A stretch of 42,474 nt of DNA, taken from assembly GCA_017398595.1 (NCBI GenBank), contig JAFQFR010000040.1, positions 1 to 42,474 on the forward strand, written 5' to 3'. Origin of the DNA: Clostridia bacterium (GTDB lineage: Bacteria; Bacillota; Clostridia; Oscillospirales; CAG-272). Both the position numbers and the translations under genes were made by a program. Below, one piece after another: positions 13,415 through 22,028 of the stretch; position 1 is the stretch's first letter, and each line of letters starts with the position of its first letter. A model generated the notes under the pieces. That model saw only the letters and a list, made by a program, of their open reading frames with translations. It was not told the origin of the DNA and made no database searches.

Positions 13415-14347
13415 TTATTCTGCAAACAGCGGCGTAGACAAGTATCTGTCACCGGTATCGGGCAGAAGAACAACGATGTTCTTTCCCTCGTTCTCGGGGC
13501 GCTTGGCAAGTTCGATCGCCGCATACGCCGCCGCACCGGAAGAAATACCGACCAGCACGCCCTCGCTCTTGCCGATCAGCTTGCCCGTGGCAAACGAATC
13601 CTCGTCGGATACGGGGATGATCTCGTCGTACACCTTGGTGTTCAAAACTTCGGGAACGAATCCCGCGCCGATGCCCTGGATCTTATGTGGTCCGGCAACG
13701 CCCGTGGACAGCACAGCGGAAGATGCGGGTTCCACCGCAACGACCTTGATATTGGGATTCTTCGACTTCAGATACTCGCCGATACCCGTGATCGTGCCGC
13801 CCGTGCCGACGCCTGCCACAAAAATATCCACATTTCCGTCGGTATCCTCATAAATTTCGGGGCCCGTCGTCAGGCGATGCGCCTGCGCATTCGCGGGATT
13901 GACAAACTGACCGGGAATGAAGCTGTTCGGGATTTCCTTAGCGATCTCCTCCGCCTTGGCGATGGCGCCGGTCATTCCCAGCGCACCGTCGGTGAGCACA
14001 AGCTCAGCACCGTATGCTTTCATGAGTTGACGGCGCTCCACCGACATTGTTTCGGGCATGACGATGATAATACGATAGCCGCGTGTTGCAGCAACCAGCG
14101 CAAGTCCGATGCCCGTATTGCCCGAGGTCGGCTCAATGATCACAGAGCCGGGCTTCAGCTTACCCGAGGCTTCTGCGTCATCGATCATCGCCTTGGCAAC
14201 GCGATCCTTGACCGATCCTGCGGGATTGAGATACTCAAGCTTTGCAAGCACCTTTGCCTTCAGTCCGAGCGTCTTTTCAATATGGGTCAGCTCCAGAAGC
14301 GGAGTTTTACCGATCAGCTGATCGGCAGATGTATAAATCTTAGACAT
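13415..14347 (-). CDS. cysK: Cysteine synthase A
   Basis: A 310-residue PLP enzyme making L-cysteine and acetate from O-acetylserine and sulfide. The PLP lysine is K47 in NPAGSVKDR. The substrate loop is [12 protein letters not shown] (about 72-83), the PLP phosphate loop [10 protein letters not shown], and [11 protein letters not shown] lies near the C-terminus. The length is typical of CysK. The start at 14347 has GGAGGTAA about 9 nt upstream. It lies 22 nt after metY, so both are read from the metY promoter. Confidence 0.95.
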   Translation of the reverse strand: MSKIYTSADQLIGKTPLLELTHIEKTLGLKAKVLAKLEYLNPAGSVKDRVAKAMIDDAEASGKLKPGSVIIEPTSGNTGIGLALVAATRGYRIIIVMPETMSVERRQLMKAYGAELVLTDGALGMTGAIAKAEEIAKEIPNSFIPGQFVNPANAQAHRLTTGPEIYEDTDGNVDIFVAGVGTGGTITGIGEYLKSKNPNIKVVAVEPASSAVLSTGVAGPHKIQGIGAGFVPEVLNTKVYDEIIPVSDEDSFATGKLIGKSEGVLVGISSGAAAYAAIELAKRPENEGKNIVVLLPDTGDRYLSTPLFAE

Positions 14348-14369
14348 GGAAATTACCTCCGAAAAATGA

Positions 14370-15653
14370 TTATTGTATTGCGTCAAAACCGCGCTGCAGG
14401 TCGGCAAGAATATCGTCGATGTGCTCGGTTCCGATGGAAAGGCGAATGGTATTTTGCCGGATGCCCTGATCTGCCAGTTCTTCCGCAGTGAGCTGGCTGT
14501 GCGTGGTGGTCGCGGGGTGAATGACAAGGCTCTTGACATCGGCTACATTGGCAAGCAAAGAGAAAATTTTCAAGCTGTCAATAAATGTATGTGCCTCCGT
14601 TACACCGCCCTTGATCTCAAAAGTGAAGATCGACGCGCCGCCGTTCGGGAAATATTTCTGATACAACGCATGGTCGGGATGGTCGGGCAGAGACGGATGG
14701 TTGACATGTTCGACCTGCGGATGATTTGCGAGAAATTCTACAACCTTTTTGGTATTCTCGGCATGGCGCTCCAAGCGCAGCGACAGCGTTTCGATCCCCT
14801 GTAGCAAAAGGAACGCTGCAAAAGGCGACAGTGTCGCGCCCGTATCGCGAAGCAGGATCGCGCGGATGTATGTGACAAATGCCGCAGGCCCCGCCGCCTG
14901 TACAAAGGATACACCGTGATAGCTGGGATTCGGCTCGGCAATTGCAGGATATTTGCCCGATGACGCCCAATCGAATTTGCCAGAGTCCACAATGATACCG
15001 CCGAGTGTCGTTCCGTGTCCGCCGAGGAATTTAGTGGCAGAATGGACCACAATATCCGCGCCGTGTTCGATCGGACGGATCAAATAGGGGGTACCGAACG
15101 TGTTATCGACAACCAGCGGCAGACCGTGCTTGTGTGCAAGCGCCGCGAGCGCGTCGATATCCGGAATGTCGCTGTTGGGGTTGCCGAGCGTTTCAATATA
15201 GATCGCTCTCGTGTTCTCTCGAATTGCCGCTTCCACCTCGGCAAGGTCGTGAATGTTTACAAAAGAAGCCGTGATGCCAAAATTCGGGAGCGTGTGTGCC
15301 AGCAGATTATAGCTTCCGCCGTAGATGGTCTTTTGCGCAACGAAGTGACCGCCGTTTTGCCCGAGCGCCTCCAGCGTGTATGTGATCGCCGCAGCTCCGG
15401 ACGCCAGCGCCAGAGCGGCTACGCCGCCTTCCAGTGCGGCAACACGCTTTTCCAGCACATCCTGTGTGGTGTTGGTAAGACGACCGTAAATGTTGCCGGA
15501 ATCTTCAAGGCTGAACCGTGCGGCAGCATGTGCAGAGTTGTGAAAAACATACGAGGTGGTTTGATAGATCGGCACCGCGCGGGCATCGGTCGCGGGATCG
15601 GGCGTTTCCTGCCCTACATGCAGTTGAAGTGTTTCAAATTTATAGTTAGACAT
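14370..15653 (-). CDS. metY: O-acetylhomoserine sulfhydrylase (MetY-like)
   Basis: A 427-residue Cys/Met-metabolism PLP enzyme. The N-terminus [19 protein letters not shown] and IYQTTSYVF is typical of Met[22 protein letters not shown] and the PLP lysine K208 in [20 protein letters not shown] confirm the family, and the length fits MetY rather than the shorter MetB/MetC. It makes homocysteine from O-acetylhomoserine and sulfide. AAGGA precedes the ATG. It is first in the operon with cysK, behind a promoter with two inverted repeats and a leader that can encode a 19-residue peptide ending in Met-Cys. Confidence 0.93.
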   Translation of the reverse strand: MSNYKFETLQLHVGQETPDPATDARAVPIYQTTSYVFHNSAHAAARFSLEDSGNIYGRLTNTTQDVLEKRVAALEGGVAALALASGAAAITYTLEALGQNGGHFVAQKTIYGGSYNLLAHTLPNFGITASFVNIHDLAEVEAAIRENTRAIYIETLGNPNSDIPDIDALAALAHKHGLPLVVDNTFGTPYLIRPIEHGADIVVHSATKFLGGHGTTLGGIIVDSGKFDWASSGKYPAIAEPNPSYHGVSFVQAAGPAAFVTYIRAILLRDTGATLSPFAAFLLLQGIETLSLRLERHAENTKKVVEFLANHPQVEHVNHPSLPDHPDHALYQKYFPNGGASIFTFEIKGGVTEAHTFIDSLKIFSLLANVADVKSLVIHPATTTHSQLTAEELADQGIRQNTIRLSIGTEHIDDILADLQRGFDAIQ

Positions 15654-15719
15654 AGTTTGTATTTCCTTACGTTTATAGAATATGTGGATGTTTGAATTGT
15701 ATCTTTATAAGTCGAAGCA

Positions 15720-15779
15720 TCAACACATTCGTCCGAATCGGAAATTGACTCGAACCAGCTTTGTAAAAAGGGTTCCCAT
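15720..15779 (-). CDS. Candidate leader peptide upstream of metY
   Basis: A 19-codon open frame, MGTLFTKLVRVNFRFGRMC, lies within the 177-nt metY leader. GGCAGGT lies about 7 nt before its ATG, a fair ribosome site. It ends Arg-Met-Cys-stop, with Met and Cys as the final codons in front of genes for homocysteine and cysteine synthesis. A leader peptide sensing charged tRNA-Cys or tRNA-Met, as described for cysteine attenuators in actinobacteria, is plausible. I see no clear terminator hairpin between it and metY, so the mechanism could be translational. It could also be chance. Confidence 0.5.
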   Translation of the reverse strand: MGTLFTKLVRVNFRFGRMC

Positions 15780-15812
15780 AAGCAGCACCTGCCTTAAAAT
15801 CATAAGCTTTTG

Positions 15813-15874
15813 TTACCTACCGTTTAGGTTGGTAATATTTTAGCACCAATTACCTACTTTGTCAATAGGTAGGT
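15813..15874 (-). promoter_or_regulatory. Twin operators at the metY promoter
   Basis: Operator 1: ACCTAC-N11-GTAGGT (15852-15874) covers the -35 element. Operator 2: TTACCTACC-N5-GGTTGGTAA (15813-15835, one mismatch) covers +1. Both share the ACCTACC/GGTAGGT half-site, fitting repression by a dimeric regulator, most likely the Rrf2 protein of the same operon. Confidence 0.7.
15837..15865 (-). promoter_or_regulatory. metY operon promoter
   Basis: On the minus strand TTGACA (15865-15860), 17 nt, TAAAAT (15842-15837); start near 15830. Confidence 0.85.
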
Positions 15875-15935
15875 GGAAAATTCTCCAATTTTCCTGCATC
15901 TTATGCCGCTGCCGATGCAACTCACGAAAAACGCC

Positions 15936-15964
15936 TTGTTTATGTGATTTTCCTGTTATATAAT
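15936..15964 (+). promoter_or_regulatory. Promoter of the LytTR-DUF3021 pair
   Basis: TTGTTT (15936-15941), 17 nt, TATAAT (15959-15964), ahead of the ATG at 15987. Confidence 0.65.
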
Positions 15965-15986
15965 GGCATCAGAAAGGGGGAGCTGC

Positions 15987-16428
15987 ATGAAAATCACGAT
16001 CCAACAAGACGAAAATGTAGCAGAAGCGGAAATTACTGTGGTTTGCAGACGATTGGACAGCAAACTGGAAGAGATCTTATCGTACATCAGCTTGATAGAC
16101 AACACCGTAACCGGTACAAAAAAACGGAGAAACCTTTTTTATTCCCTTGTCCGAGATCTTGTACTTTGAAACCGTTGACAGAAAGGTGTTTTTCTATACG
16201 GCAGACAGCATCTATGAAACGGTGACAAAGATCTACCAACTGGAAGAAAAGCTGGAGAATACACCCTTTGCGCGTATCTCCAAAACATCCGTTGCTAACC
16301 TGAAAAAGATCCGCAGCATCAAACCGGAAGCCAACAGCCGCCTATGCGCAACACTGGTAAGCGGTGAAAAATTGATCGTTTCACGGCAATATCTGTCCGT
16401 GATCAAACAAAAATTGGGGGTGAAATAA
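15987..16428 (+). pseudogene. LytTR-domain regulator with a frameshift
   Basis: It starts at ATG 15987 (AAGGGGGAG upstream) and reads MKITIQQDENVAEAEITVVC onward until a run of seven A (16118-16124), after which the frame reaches a stop at 16167-16169. Removing one A continues in frame with a normal LytTR DNA-binding domain: SEILYFETVDRKVFFYTADS, then FARISKTSVANLKKI and VSRQYLSVIKQKLG to 16428, about 147 residues in total. This is the usual length of a stand-alone LytTR regulator paired with DUF3021. The change may be a sequencing error, a phase-variable tract or real decay. It lies 1 nt before the DUF3021 gene. Confidence 0.85.
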
Positions 16429-16429
16429 T

Positions 16430-16867
16430 ATGAAATTTTGGAAACGGTTTTTGAATAGTTATTTTCTCAGCATCGGCTGCACTGCATTCTTCTTGGTCAT
16501 CTTTAAATCTGTATTGGCTGATCTGCACAGTGACTTGATCATCCATCTTTTGCAAGGATTGTGTTTAGGTGCTATTCCGACAGTACTTACTGCAATGTTT
16601 CTGTTTCAGAAAGCCGACGGTGCTAAAACGCAATGGTTAAAACGCTTGATATTCATGATCATTGTATGTATTTCCCATTGGATCGCATTTCACATCATCG
16701 GCGTATTCAAGTCAGCAGAACCGATAGAGCTTATCCGACATTTTGCAAAATATTTACTCTGCGCCATTGTTCTTTCGATCCCCACATTTGTCGTGACCGA
16801 CATTATCCAAAAAAGAAATCTCAAAAAAATCAACGAAAAGTTAAAGCTAAACGAAGAGGACGAATAA
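16430..16867 (+). CDS. DUF3021 family membrane protein
   Basis: A 145-residue protein with four membrane segments at about 10-30, 40-62, 75-95 and 105-125, and a charged C-terminal tail (IIQKRNLKKINEKLKLNEEDE). It follows the LytTR gene directly, with GGGGGTG as ribosome site inside the end of that gene. LytTR-DUF3021 pairs are regulator/membrane-inhibitor systems; BrsRM and HdrRM in streptococci work this way, the membrane protein holding the regulator inactive. The same role is inferred here, if the LytTR gene is functional. Confidence 0.82.
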   Translation: MKFWKRFLNSYFLSIGCTAFFLVIFKSVLADLHSDLIIHLLQGLCLGAIPTVLTAMFLFQKADGAKTQWLKRLIFMIIVCISHWIAFHIIGVFKSAEPIELIRHFAKYLLCAIVLSIPTFVVTDIIQKRNLKKINEKLKLNEEDE

Positions 16868-16904
16868 AACAGAAAAAAAGCGGCAATGCCGCTTTTTTCT
16901 GTTA
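16868..16904. terminator. Bidirectional terminator
   Basis: CAGAAAAAAAGCGGC-AAT-GCCGCTTTTTTCTG; A- and T-runs flank a GC stem, so it can end both the DUF3021 gene and the convergent XRE membrane protein gene. Confidence 0.85.
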
Positions 16905-17621
16905 CTTTTTCTCTTTTGGAAAACTTACAAGCCACAGTGCTGCGCCGATGGGAACAGCGGCATATGGATAGCTGTAGAAGAAGAAAAACAGCTTTGTCGC
17001 GACGGTATCCCAAACAGGCAGGAACTCCAGTGAAACAGACCCCAAAAACCGCGTATCGGTACATACAGCGATGATCTGCTGCACAGCATACATCAAAATC
17101 TTGCAAAACATCGGCAAGAGCAAAACAGCGCAGACCGATATGCCGATCAATACCGCAAGGCGTATCCATTGCATAGCCTTGCCCTGCGGTGCCCTTGCTC
17201 CAAGATATACACCGCAAGCCTGTAAAAGCGTCCAACCAAGCAAGCCAAGCAACAGCGGAATCACAAATCCCCGTATCCCAAACATCGGCATGACAAAATA
17301 GTATGTACCCGCCCACTCCCGAAATACAGTATATGCAAGCATTGTCAAAATGCCGCCTGCCGTAAGAATGCTGCAAGCCACGATCAGCCGCTTTTTTGCC
17401 TGTTTTCTTTCGGGCGACTCCTCGGGACCGTATAAAAGCTCACGGATCTCCACGCCTAAAATCTCGGAAATTTGCAGCAGACAATCCACATCCGGGCGCG
17501 ATCGCCCCGTCTCATAATTGGAAACGGTCTGCCGTGTTACATATAATTTTTCTGCCAGTTCGTCCTGTGTCATTTTTTTGCGGCTTCGCGCCGTGCGTAT
17601 GTTCTTTCCAATATCACGCAT
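16902..17621 (-). CDS. XRE regulator with membrane domain
   Basis: A 239-residue protein. Residues 1-60 are a Cro/cI-type helix-turn-helix (IRTARSRKKMTQDELAEKLY, then VTRQTVSNYETGRSRPD and a LLQISEILGV helix). Residues 75-239 hold about five membrane segments, the first at about 78-100. Membrane-tethered XRE proteins are common in Firmicutes and often control neighbouring transporters or stress genes; the target here is unknown. The start at 17621 has AAGGAGGG about 7 nt upstream. The gene is alone, with a terminator on each side. Confidence 0.82.
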   Translation of the reverse strand: MRDIGKNIRTARSRKKMTQDELAEKLYVTRQTVSNYETGRSRPDVDCLLQISEILGVEIRELLYGPEESPERKQAKKRLIVACSILTAGGILTMLAYTVFREWAGTYYFVMPMFGIRGFVIPLLLGLLGWTLLQACGVYLGARAPQGKAMQWIRLAVLIGISVCAVLLLPMFCKILMYAVQQIIAVCTDTRFLGSVSLEFLPVWDTVATKLFFFFYSYPYAAVPIGAALWLVSFPKEKK

Positions 17622-17726
17622 CTGTGATCCCTCCTTAGCAAGAAAATTGTAACACAGACAAGCGGTTTTGTCACGCAAAGAGTCTTTGCACCTGCCTTTT
17701 TACGTCGAAAAGATATTTTTGCAACA

Positions 17727-17755
17727 AAAAGCCGAGGTTTGCACCTCGGCTTTTC
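17727..17755 (-). terminator. Terminator of the amino acid ABC operon
   Basis: AGCCGAGG / CCTCGGCT stem with a T-run on the minus strand (complement of AAAAA at 17726-17730). Confidence 0.85.
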
Positions 17756-17776
17756 TATTTAAAATACCGTAAACGA

Positions 17777-18562
17777 TCAGTACAACTTTTCCAATGAGTT
17801 GCTCAAAAATGTCTTGGTTTTTTCGCTCTTGGGATGTTCAAAGATCTCCTCGGGCGTACCGACTTCCTCGATCACGCCATCCGCCATGAAAATGACCTTG
17901 TCGGCAACATTCTTGGCAAACTCCATTTCATGCGTGACCACGATCATGGTGCGATCCTCGCCTTTGAGTCCCTTGATCACGCGCAGCACCTCGCCCGTGA
18001 GTTCGGGGTCGAGCGCGCTGGTCGGCTCATCAAAGCAAAGGATCTCGGGCTTCAGCACGAGAGCACGCGCGATAGCAACACGCTGCTGCTGTCCGCCCGA
18101 AAGCTGACACGGGTACGCATCCCTTCTGTCGGAAAGTCCGACTCGGTTTAGCAGTTCCTCCGCCTTATGCTCGATTTCTGCCATTGCCGCTTTTTTCTCT
18201 GCGGCGGGCAGCTTTTTCTTCCCCAGCGCAAGCTTCGGCGCGAGCGTAAGATTTTCCATGACGTTATACTGCGGAAAAAGGTTGAAAGACTGGAACACCA
18301 GTCCGAATTTCAACCGTTTTTCGCGGATCTGGGCATCGGTATACGCCGCACCCGCGTCAAAAACAGGCTCGCCGTCTACCAAAATGCTACCGCTGTCGGC
18401 GGTTTCGAGAAAATTCAAGCAGCGCAGCAGCGTTGTCTTGCCGCTTCCCGAAGAGCCGATGATCGCCAGCACCTGCCCTCTTTCGAGTGTAAAGCTTACA
18501 TCGCGCAGGACCTCGTTTTTGCCGAAATTCTTTTTTATATTTTTTACTGCAAGCAATGCCAT
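17777..18562 (-). CDS. Polar amino acid ABC transporter ATPase
   Basis: A 261-residue protein with the complete ABC set: Walker [10 protein letters not shown] (about 36-44), Q-loop [10 protein letters not shown], signature [15 protein letters not shown], Walker [14 protein letters not shown] and switch histidine VVTHEM. The [15 protein letters not shown] wording is typical of the GlnQ/ArtP/TcyC class for polar amino acids. It is last in a three-gene operon with the permease 12 nt upstream. Confidence 0.93.
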   Translation of the reverse strand: MALLAVKNIKKNFGKNEVLRDVSFTLERGQVLAIIGSSGSGKTTLLRCLNFLETADSGSILVDGEPVFDAGAAYTDAQIREKRLKFGLVFQSFNLFPQYNVMENLTLAPKLALGKKKLPAAEKKAAMAEIEHKAEELLNRVGLSDRRDAYPCQLSGGQQQRVAIARALVLKPEILCFDEPTSALDPELTGEVLRVIKGLKGEDRTMIVVTHEMEFAKNVADKVIFMADGVIEEVGTPEEIFEHPKSEKTKTFLSNSLEKLY

Positions 18563-18574
18563 ACCGCGTCCCCC

Positions 18575-19219
18575 TTATGCCTTGTAATAATCGAGCTTCT
18601 TTTCAAAATAACCGAACAGCAAAGAGAGCAGCCCGACAAAAATAAGATAGAAAACAGCGGTATAAAACAGCGGCCAGATGAGTCCGTATGCGGCGAAATT
18701 CTGTGCAGCCTGAATGATCTCTACGATCATAATAACTCTTGCAAGTGCGGTGTCCTTTACAAGCGTGATGACCTCGTTGGACATAGGCGCAAGAATACGC
18801 TTTACGACCTGCATCAGCACGACCTTGAAAAGGATCTGCGTTTTCGTCATGCCGAGAACCTGCCCCGCCTCATACTGCCCTTTGGCAATGCTTTCAATGC
18901 CGCCGCGGTAGATCTCCGAAAAATAGCAAGCGTAATTGATCACGAATGCCGCGATGACCGAGCCGAAGCGCGAAAAGAGCGGCGCACCCATCAGAAAGCC
19001 GGGCACATAGAAAACGATGATCACCTGCAGCATCAGCGGAACACCGCGAATGATCCAAACAAATATTTTGGTTATGTAAGCAAGCGGCTTGAACTTGGAC
19101 ATGGATCCGAAAGAAATGACCAAACCCAAAGGAAGCGCTAACACAAGTGTTAGCGCAAAGATCAGGCAGGTTTGTTCAAGTCCGTCCAGCAAGCTTAACG
19201 TAACTTCCCAAAAACCCAT
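18575..19219 (-). CDS. Polar amino acid ABC transporter permease
   Basis: A 214-residue HisM/GlnP-type permease with about five membrane segments. The N-terminus LLDGLEQTCLIFALTLVLAL and the EAA loop EAGQVLGMTKTQILFKVVLM-Q (about 135-157) are diagnostic. Only one permease gene is present, so a homodimer is expected. It lies between the binding protein and the ATPase genes. Confidence 0.92.
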   Translation of the reverse strand: MGFWEVTLSLLDGLEQTCLIFALTLVLALPLGLVISFGSMSKFKPLAYITKIFVWIIRGVPLMLQVIIVFYVPGFLMGAPLFSRFGSVIAAFVINYACYFSEIYRGGIESIAKGQYEAGQVLGMTKTQILFKVVLMQVVKRILAPMSNEVITLVKDTALARVIMIVEIIQAAQNFAAYGLIWPLFYTAVFYLIFVGLLSLLFGYFEKKLDYYKA

Positions 19220-19258
19220 ATATTATTTTCCTTTGTGTATAAAAATGTTCGTTTCCGA

Positions 19259-20050
19259 TCAGTCGATCGTTTCGATGACCTTCAGAACATTTTCAAAGCC
19301 GTATTTCTGTGCGATCTCCATCAGCTTTCCGTTTGCTTCGAGCTGCTTGATGGCATCGTTTACCTTTGCGGTAAGGTCGCTGCCCTTCTTGAAGCCGATC
19401 GCATAGATCTCGGAGTCGAGCTCGATCGCATCTACGATGGCAAGGTCAGCATAGTCGCCCGTGCCGCAAAGATTCTGCGCAAGCAGGATGTCTACGACGA
19501 TGAAGTCTACCGCACCGGATTTTACTTCGGGGAATGCGTTGATCTGCGAAGTTGCCTTCAGGACCTTTGCTTCGTCGGTAACGGTCTTGGCATACGATTC
19601 GCCCGCGCTGCCGCCCTCAACACATGCGCTCTTGCCCGCAAGGGACTCTACGCTCGTGAAGTTTGCAAGATTGTCTTTCTTGACAACGATGCACTGCTGA
19701 TTGAGCATGTAACCGTAAGAGAAATCAACCAGGTCGCTTCTCTTCACGCCGTTATCGCTGGAGTTTGCCGTAAAGCCGTTCCAGATGCAGTCGATCGCAC
19801 CGGAGTTGAGCTCATTGTACTTCTGCTCCCAAACGATCTCCTGGAATTCAACATCCATACCGAGGATCTTACCGACTTCCATAGCGAACTCGGATTCAAA
19901 GCCGATCCAGTTGCCGTCTGCGTCTTTTTCATTCATGTTTTCAAAAATAGTGACGCCGCAAACCAGTGTATTATCCTCTTTTTCGCCGCAGGATACGAAT
20001 ACGCATGCCAGCATCAGAGCGGCGAGCAGAATAGCAGTTAATTTTTTCAT
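19259..20050 (-). CDS. Amino acid ABC transporter binding lipoprotein
   Basis: A 263-residue SBP_bac_3 protein. The signal peptide MKKLTAILLAALMLACVFVS ends at lipobox VFVSC (C21), so it is anchored to the outer face of the membrane. The mature part shows DADGNWIGFESEFAMEVGKI, DCIWNGFT, VDFSYGYM and LAGKSACVEGGSAGE, the usual family landmarks. The substrate cannot be read from sequence; a cystine or other polar amino acid is possible. Its promoter carries a palindrome over the start site. Confidence 0.93.
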   Translation of the reverse strand: MKKLTAILLAALMLACVFVSCGEKEDNTLVCGVTIFENMNEKDADGNWIGFESEFAMEVGKILGMDVEFQEIVWEQKYNELNSGAIDCIWNGFTANSSDNGVKRSDLVDFSYGYMLNQQCIVVKKDNLANFTSVESLAGKSACVEGGSAGESYAKTVTDEAKVLKATSQINAFPEVKSGAVDFIVVDILLAQNLCGTGDYADLAIVDAIELDSEIYAIGFKKGSDLTAKVNDAIKQLEANGKLMEIAQKYGFENVLKVIETID

Positions 20051-20091
20051 TGTAGTGTTTCTCCTATGTAGTTTAAAATTTGTTTTATCGC

Positions 20092-20142
20092 TTTAGCGTG
20101 CTAAACTGATAACATAGTAGCACAAGGATGGCAGTTTGTCAA
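20092..20142 (-). promoter_or_regulatory. ABC operon promoter and operator
   Basis: On the minus strand TTGACA (20142-20137), 17 nt, TACTAT (20119-20114); start near 20107. The palindrome TTTAGC-GT-GCTAAA (20092-20105) covers +2 to +15, a repressor-type position. The regulator is unknown. Confidence 0.75.
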
Positions 20143-20209
20143 TAGGTTTCCGTAAAAAAGTTTGAAAATGTGAAAAATAAGTGGTATGGGGGTAGGAGGG
20201 GTAAGCAGA

Positions 20210-20383
20210 CTTCTCCGCCCGAGATTCTTCGCTTCGCTCAGAATGACAAGGGCGGGGTTAGGCTAACGCCTTAAATAAGCTCATTTTTTATCTTTGCAAC
20301 ACCCCCGCTTGTCATCCTGAGCGTTAGTCGAACTTTTGGGGCGTAGCCGCAAAAGCGCCGAAGGCGGGATCTTGCGGGGAGAT
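20210..20383. repeat. Inverted dispersed-type repeat
   Basis: The left arm (20210-20259), with GATTCTTCGCTTCGCTCAGA and ATGACAAGGGCGGGG, pairs with the right arm (20300-20383), with TTGTCATCCTGAGCG and CGAAGGCGGGATC. The TGTCAT-CTGAGCG...GAAG wording is that of an interspersed repeat found in many bacteria. The right arm is interrupted by about 30 nt containing another small palindrome (CTTTTGGGGC-GTA-GCCGCAAAAG, one mismatch). The remaining bases of 20143-20412 show no gene. Confidence 0.75.
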
Positions 20384-20412
20384 GTTGGACTTTGCAAACC
20401 CTCATTTACAAC

Positions 20413-20446
20413 AAAAAAGCGACGGCAATATTGCCGTCGCTTTTTT
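20413..20446 (-). terminator. Terminator of the DUF177-rpmF operon
   Basis: AAAAAAGCGACGGCAA / TTGCCGTCGCTTTTTT, long GC stem with T-run, directly after rpmF. Confidence 0.9.
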
Positions 20447-20453
20447 GAAAGGC

Positions 20454-20636
20454 TTACGCCTCTTTCTTAACGATTTCCTCGCCCTTGTAGTAGCCGCATG
20501 CGCTGCATACACGGTGTGCGCGATTGTACTCGCCGCACTTAGGACACTTTACCATGCCGGGGAGCGCGAGCTTCCAAACATTGGAGCGTCTCTTGTCTCT
20601 ACGAGCCTTGGATACCTTTCTCTTCGGTACTGCCAT
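20454..20636 (-). CDS. rpmF: Ribosomal protein L32
   Basis: A 60-residue protein: [18 protein letters not shown] is the typical L32 start, and the zinc-binding form is kept, C31PKC34 and C44SAC47. It follows the DUF177 gene by 48 nt, the conserved YceD-rpmF order of most bacteria. A strong GGAGG lies before the start. Confidence 0.97.
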   Translation of the reverse strand: MAVPKRKVSKARRDKRRSNVWKLALPGMVKCPKCGEYNRAHRVCSACGYYKGEEIVKKEA

Positions 20637-20684
20637 TTAGAATACACCTCCTTAGATGCCGCACAAAAATGTGCTTATCTATAA

Positions 20685-21224
20685 TTATTTATTTTTTTCT
20701 TCATCATCAAACATTTGCAAAAGCTTTGCAAACGCAGGGTTGATCTCCCCTGTCGGGCAATCGCACGGTCCCTCGTTGAGATCCTTGCCGCACTTCTGGC
20801 AAAGTCCCTTGCAGTCCTCTTTGCAGAGCACTCTTGTGGGAAAATCCAGCAGCAGGACTTCAACAAGCTGTTCGTCAATATCGAGCATGCCGTTTTTCAC
20901 AACGACAAAGTCCTCTTCTTTTTCCTCGGCGTCCTCCACCATGCCTTCGGGCACAACGGTACGCTCAAAAGAAATCTCGAAGTCGCCCTCGACGTCGCGT
21001 GCGCAGCGCGCACACACAGTGCTGTACGGCAACGTGACCGAAAGCGTCAGGCGCATATATCCTGCGTTATCGGTGATCTGTCCGAGCACTCTCGCCGGTG
21101 TCGGGAACCGAACGCCTGCAAGATTGACAGCATTGCCGAGCTCATCGGATGCAACCGAGAGCATGTAGTCAATGTCGAGTCTGTTTTTCTCGCCCGCGAG
21201 GAGAGAAGATATATTCAGTACCAT
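20685..21224 (-). CDS. DUF177 (YceD) family protein
   Basis: A 179-residue protein upstream of rpmF. The middle has CARCARDVEGDFE, the acidic segment MVEDAEEKEEDFVV, and the C-terminal CKEDCKGLCQKCGKDLNEGP-CDC cysteine region, all standard for DUF177. The E. coli homologue is linked to 23S rRNA processing; the plant relative binds 23S rRNA. The start at 21224 has AGGAGG 5 nt upstream, so the ATG at 21242 is rejected. Confidence 0.9.
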   Translation of the reverse strand: MVLNISSLLAGEKNRLDIDYMLSVASDELGNAVNLAGVRFPTPARVLGQITDNAGYMRLTLSVTLPYSTVCARCARDVEGDFEISFERTVVPEGMVEDAEEKEEDFVVVKNGMLDIDEQLVEVLLLDFPTRVLCKEDCKGLCQKCGKDLNEGPCDCPTGEINPAFAKLLQMFDDEEKNK

Positions 21225-21259
21225 ATTTCCTCCTATGAGCATAGAAATGCAACATAAGC

Positions 21260-21288
21260 ATTATACACCGATAAAATACGCTTGTCAA
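21260..21288 (-). promoter_or_regulatory. Promoter of the DUF177-rpmF operon
   Basis: On the minus strand perfect TTGACA (21288-21283), 17 nt, perfect TATAAT (21265-21260). Confidence 0.88.
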
Positions 21289-21333
21289 GAAAAAAATTGC
21301 AATATTTTTATGCTTTTTGCTCCCAAAAATAAT

Positions 21334-21362
21334 TTGACTTTCTATAAGAAAGATTGTATACT
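21334..21362 (+). promoter_or_regulatory. Promoter of the membrane protein-cadD operon
   Basis: TTGACT (21334-21339), 17 nt, TATACT (21357-21362), 36 nt before the ATG at 21399. Confidence 0.8.
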
Positions 21363-21398
21363 TATATTTACCCGACATTTTAATGTAAGGAGAGAAAA

Positions 21399-22025
21399 AT
21401 GATCAAAAAGATTTTTAAGAAATTTTTAGACAAAATCACCTTTACCAACATCTTCAAAGCCATCGGTACGGCAATCATTCTGCTGGTTGTGGGAATGCTT
21501 GCCTTCCGCCTGTATACACTCAATCACTACCCCGATTTTGCCCGCGGCATTCTGCCCACTGACACACTGAAGAGCGCCTATGCCGACGGTTCGCTGTCGG
21601 CGATCACCTGGGAGCCCGCCGTCGAATATGACGAAAGCGGCGACTATTTTGTGCATCAGCCGATCTACTTCCCCGAGGAGAAAACGCTGATCATCACCGT
21701 CCGCTACAACGATTCTCTGCTCGAAGAACTGCGCCACGAGGGCGGCGGTGACACGCTGCAAATGGATGTCTCGCTCTATGCAGACGGCACCGAGCGCGTG
21801 CATCCCTTGACCTACTCCTACAACTACGCCTACGGCATCTATTCCTACCGCCGCTATGTCTTTGAGGGTGTGGAGCTCTCCGACTACGAATATCTGTACC
21901 TCGACATCTACCACGGCGAGCCCGACTACAATACTGCACCCTACAGCAGCATCGAGTTTTACAAAGCGACTACCCCAACTTCTGCGTACAAGCTGACCTC
22001 GGCAGATAAAAAAGGACTCAAATAA
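21399..22025 (+). CDS. Membrane-anchored hypothetical protein
   Basis: A 208-residue protein. A basic N-terminus (MIKKIFKKFLDK) is followed by one membrane segment at about 19-40, then an extracytoplasmic domain rich in Tyr, Asp and Glu with repeated tyrosines (YSYNYAYGIYSYRRY at about 139-153). No family is recognised. GGAGAG precedes the start. The stop is 3 nt before cadD, so the two are cotranscribed, which is the only hint at function. Confidence 0.8.
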   Translation: MIKKIFKKFLDKITFTNIFKAIGTAIILLVVGMLAFRLYTLNHYPDFARGILPTDTLKSAYADGSLSAITWEPAVEYDESGDYFVHQPIYFPEEKTLIITVRYNDSLLEELRHEGGGDTLQMDVSLYADGTERVHPLTYSYNYAYGIYSYRRYVFEGVELSDYEYLYLDIYHGEPDYNTAPYSSIEFYKATTPTSAYKLTSADKKGLK

Positions 22026-22028
22026 AAC

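Noticed and set aside
15654..15830. SAM riboswitch or T-box before metY
   Set aside because: Neither the SAM-I core nor the GGTGGNACCGCG T-box sequence is present in the leader.
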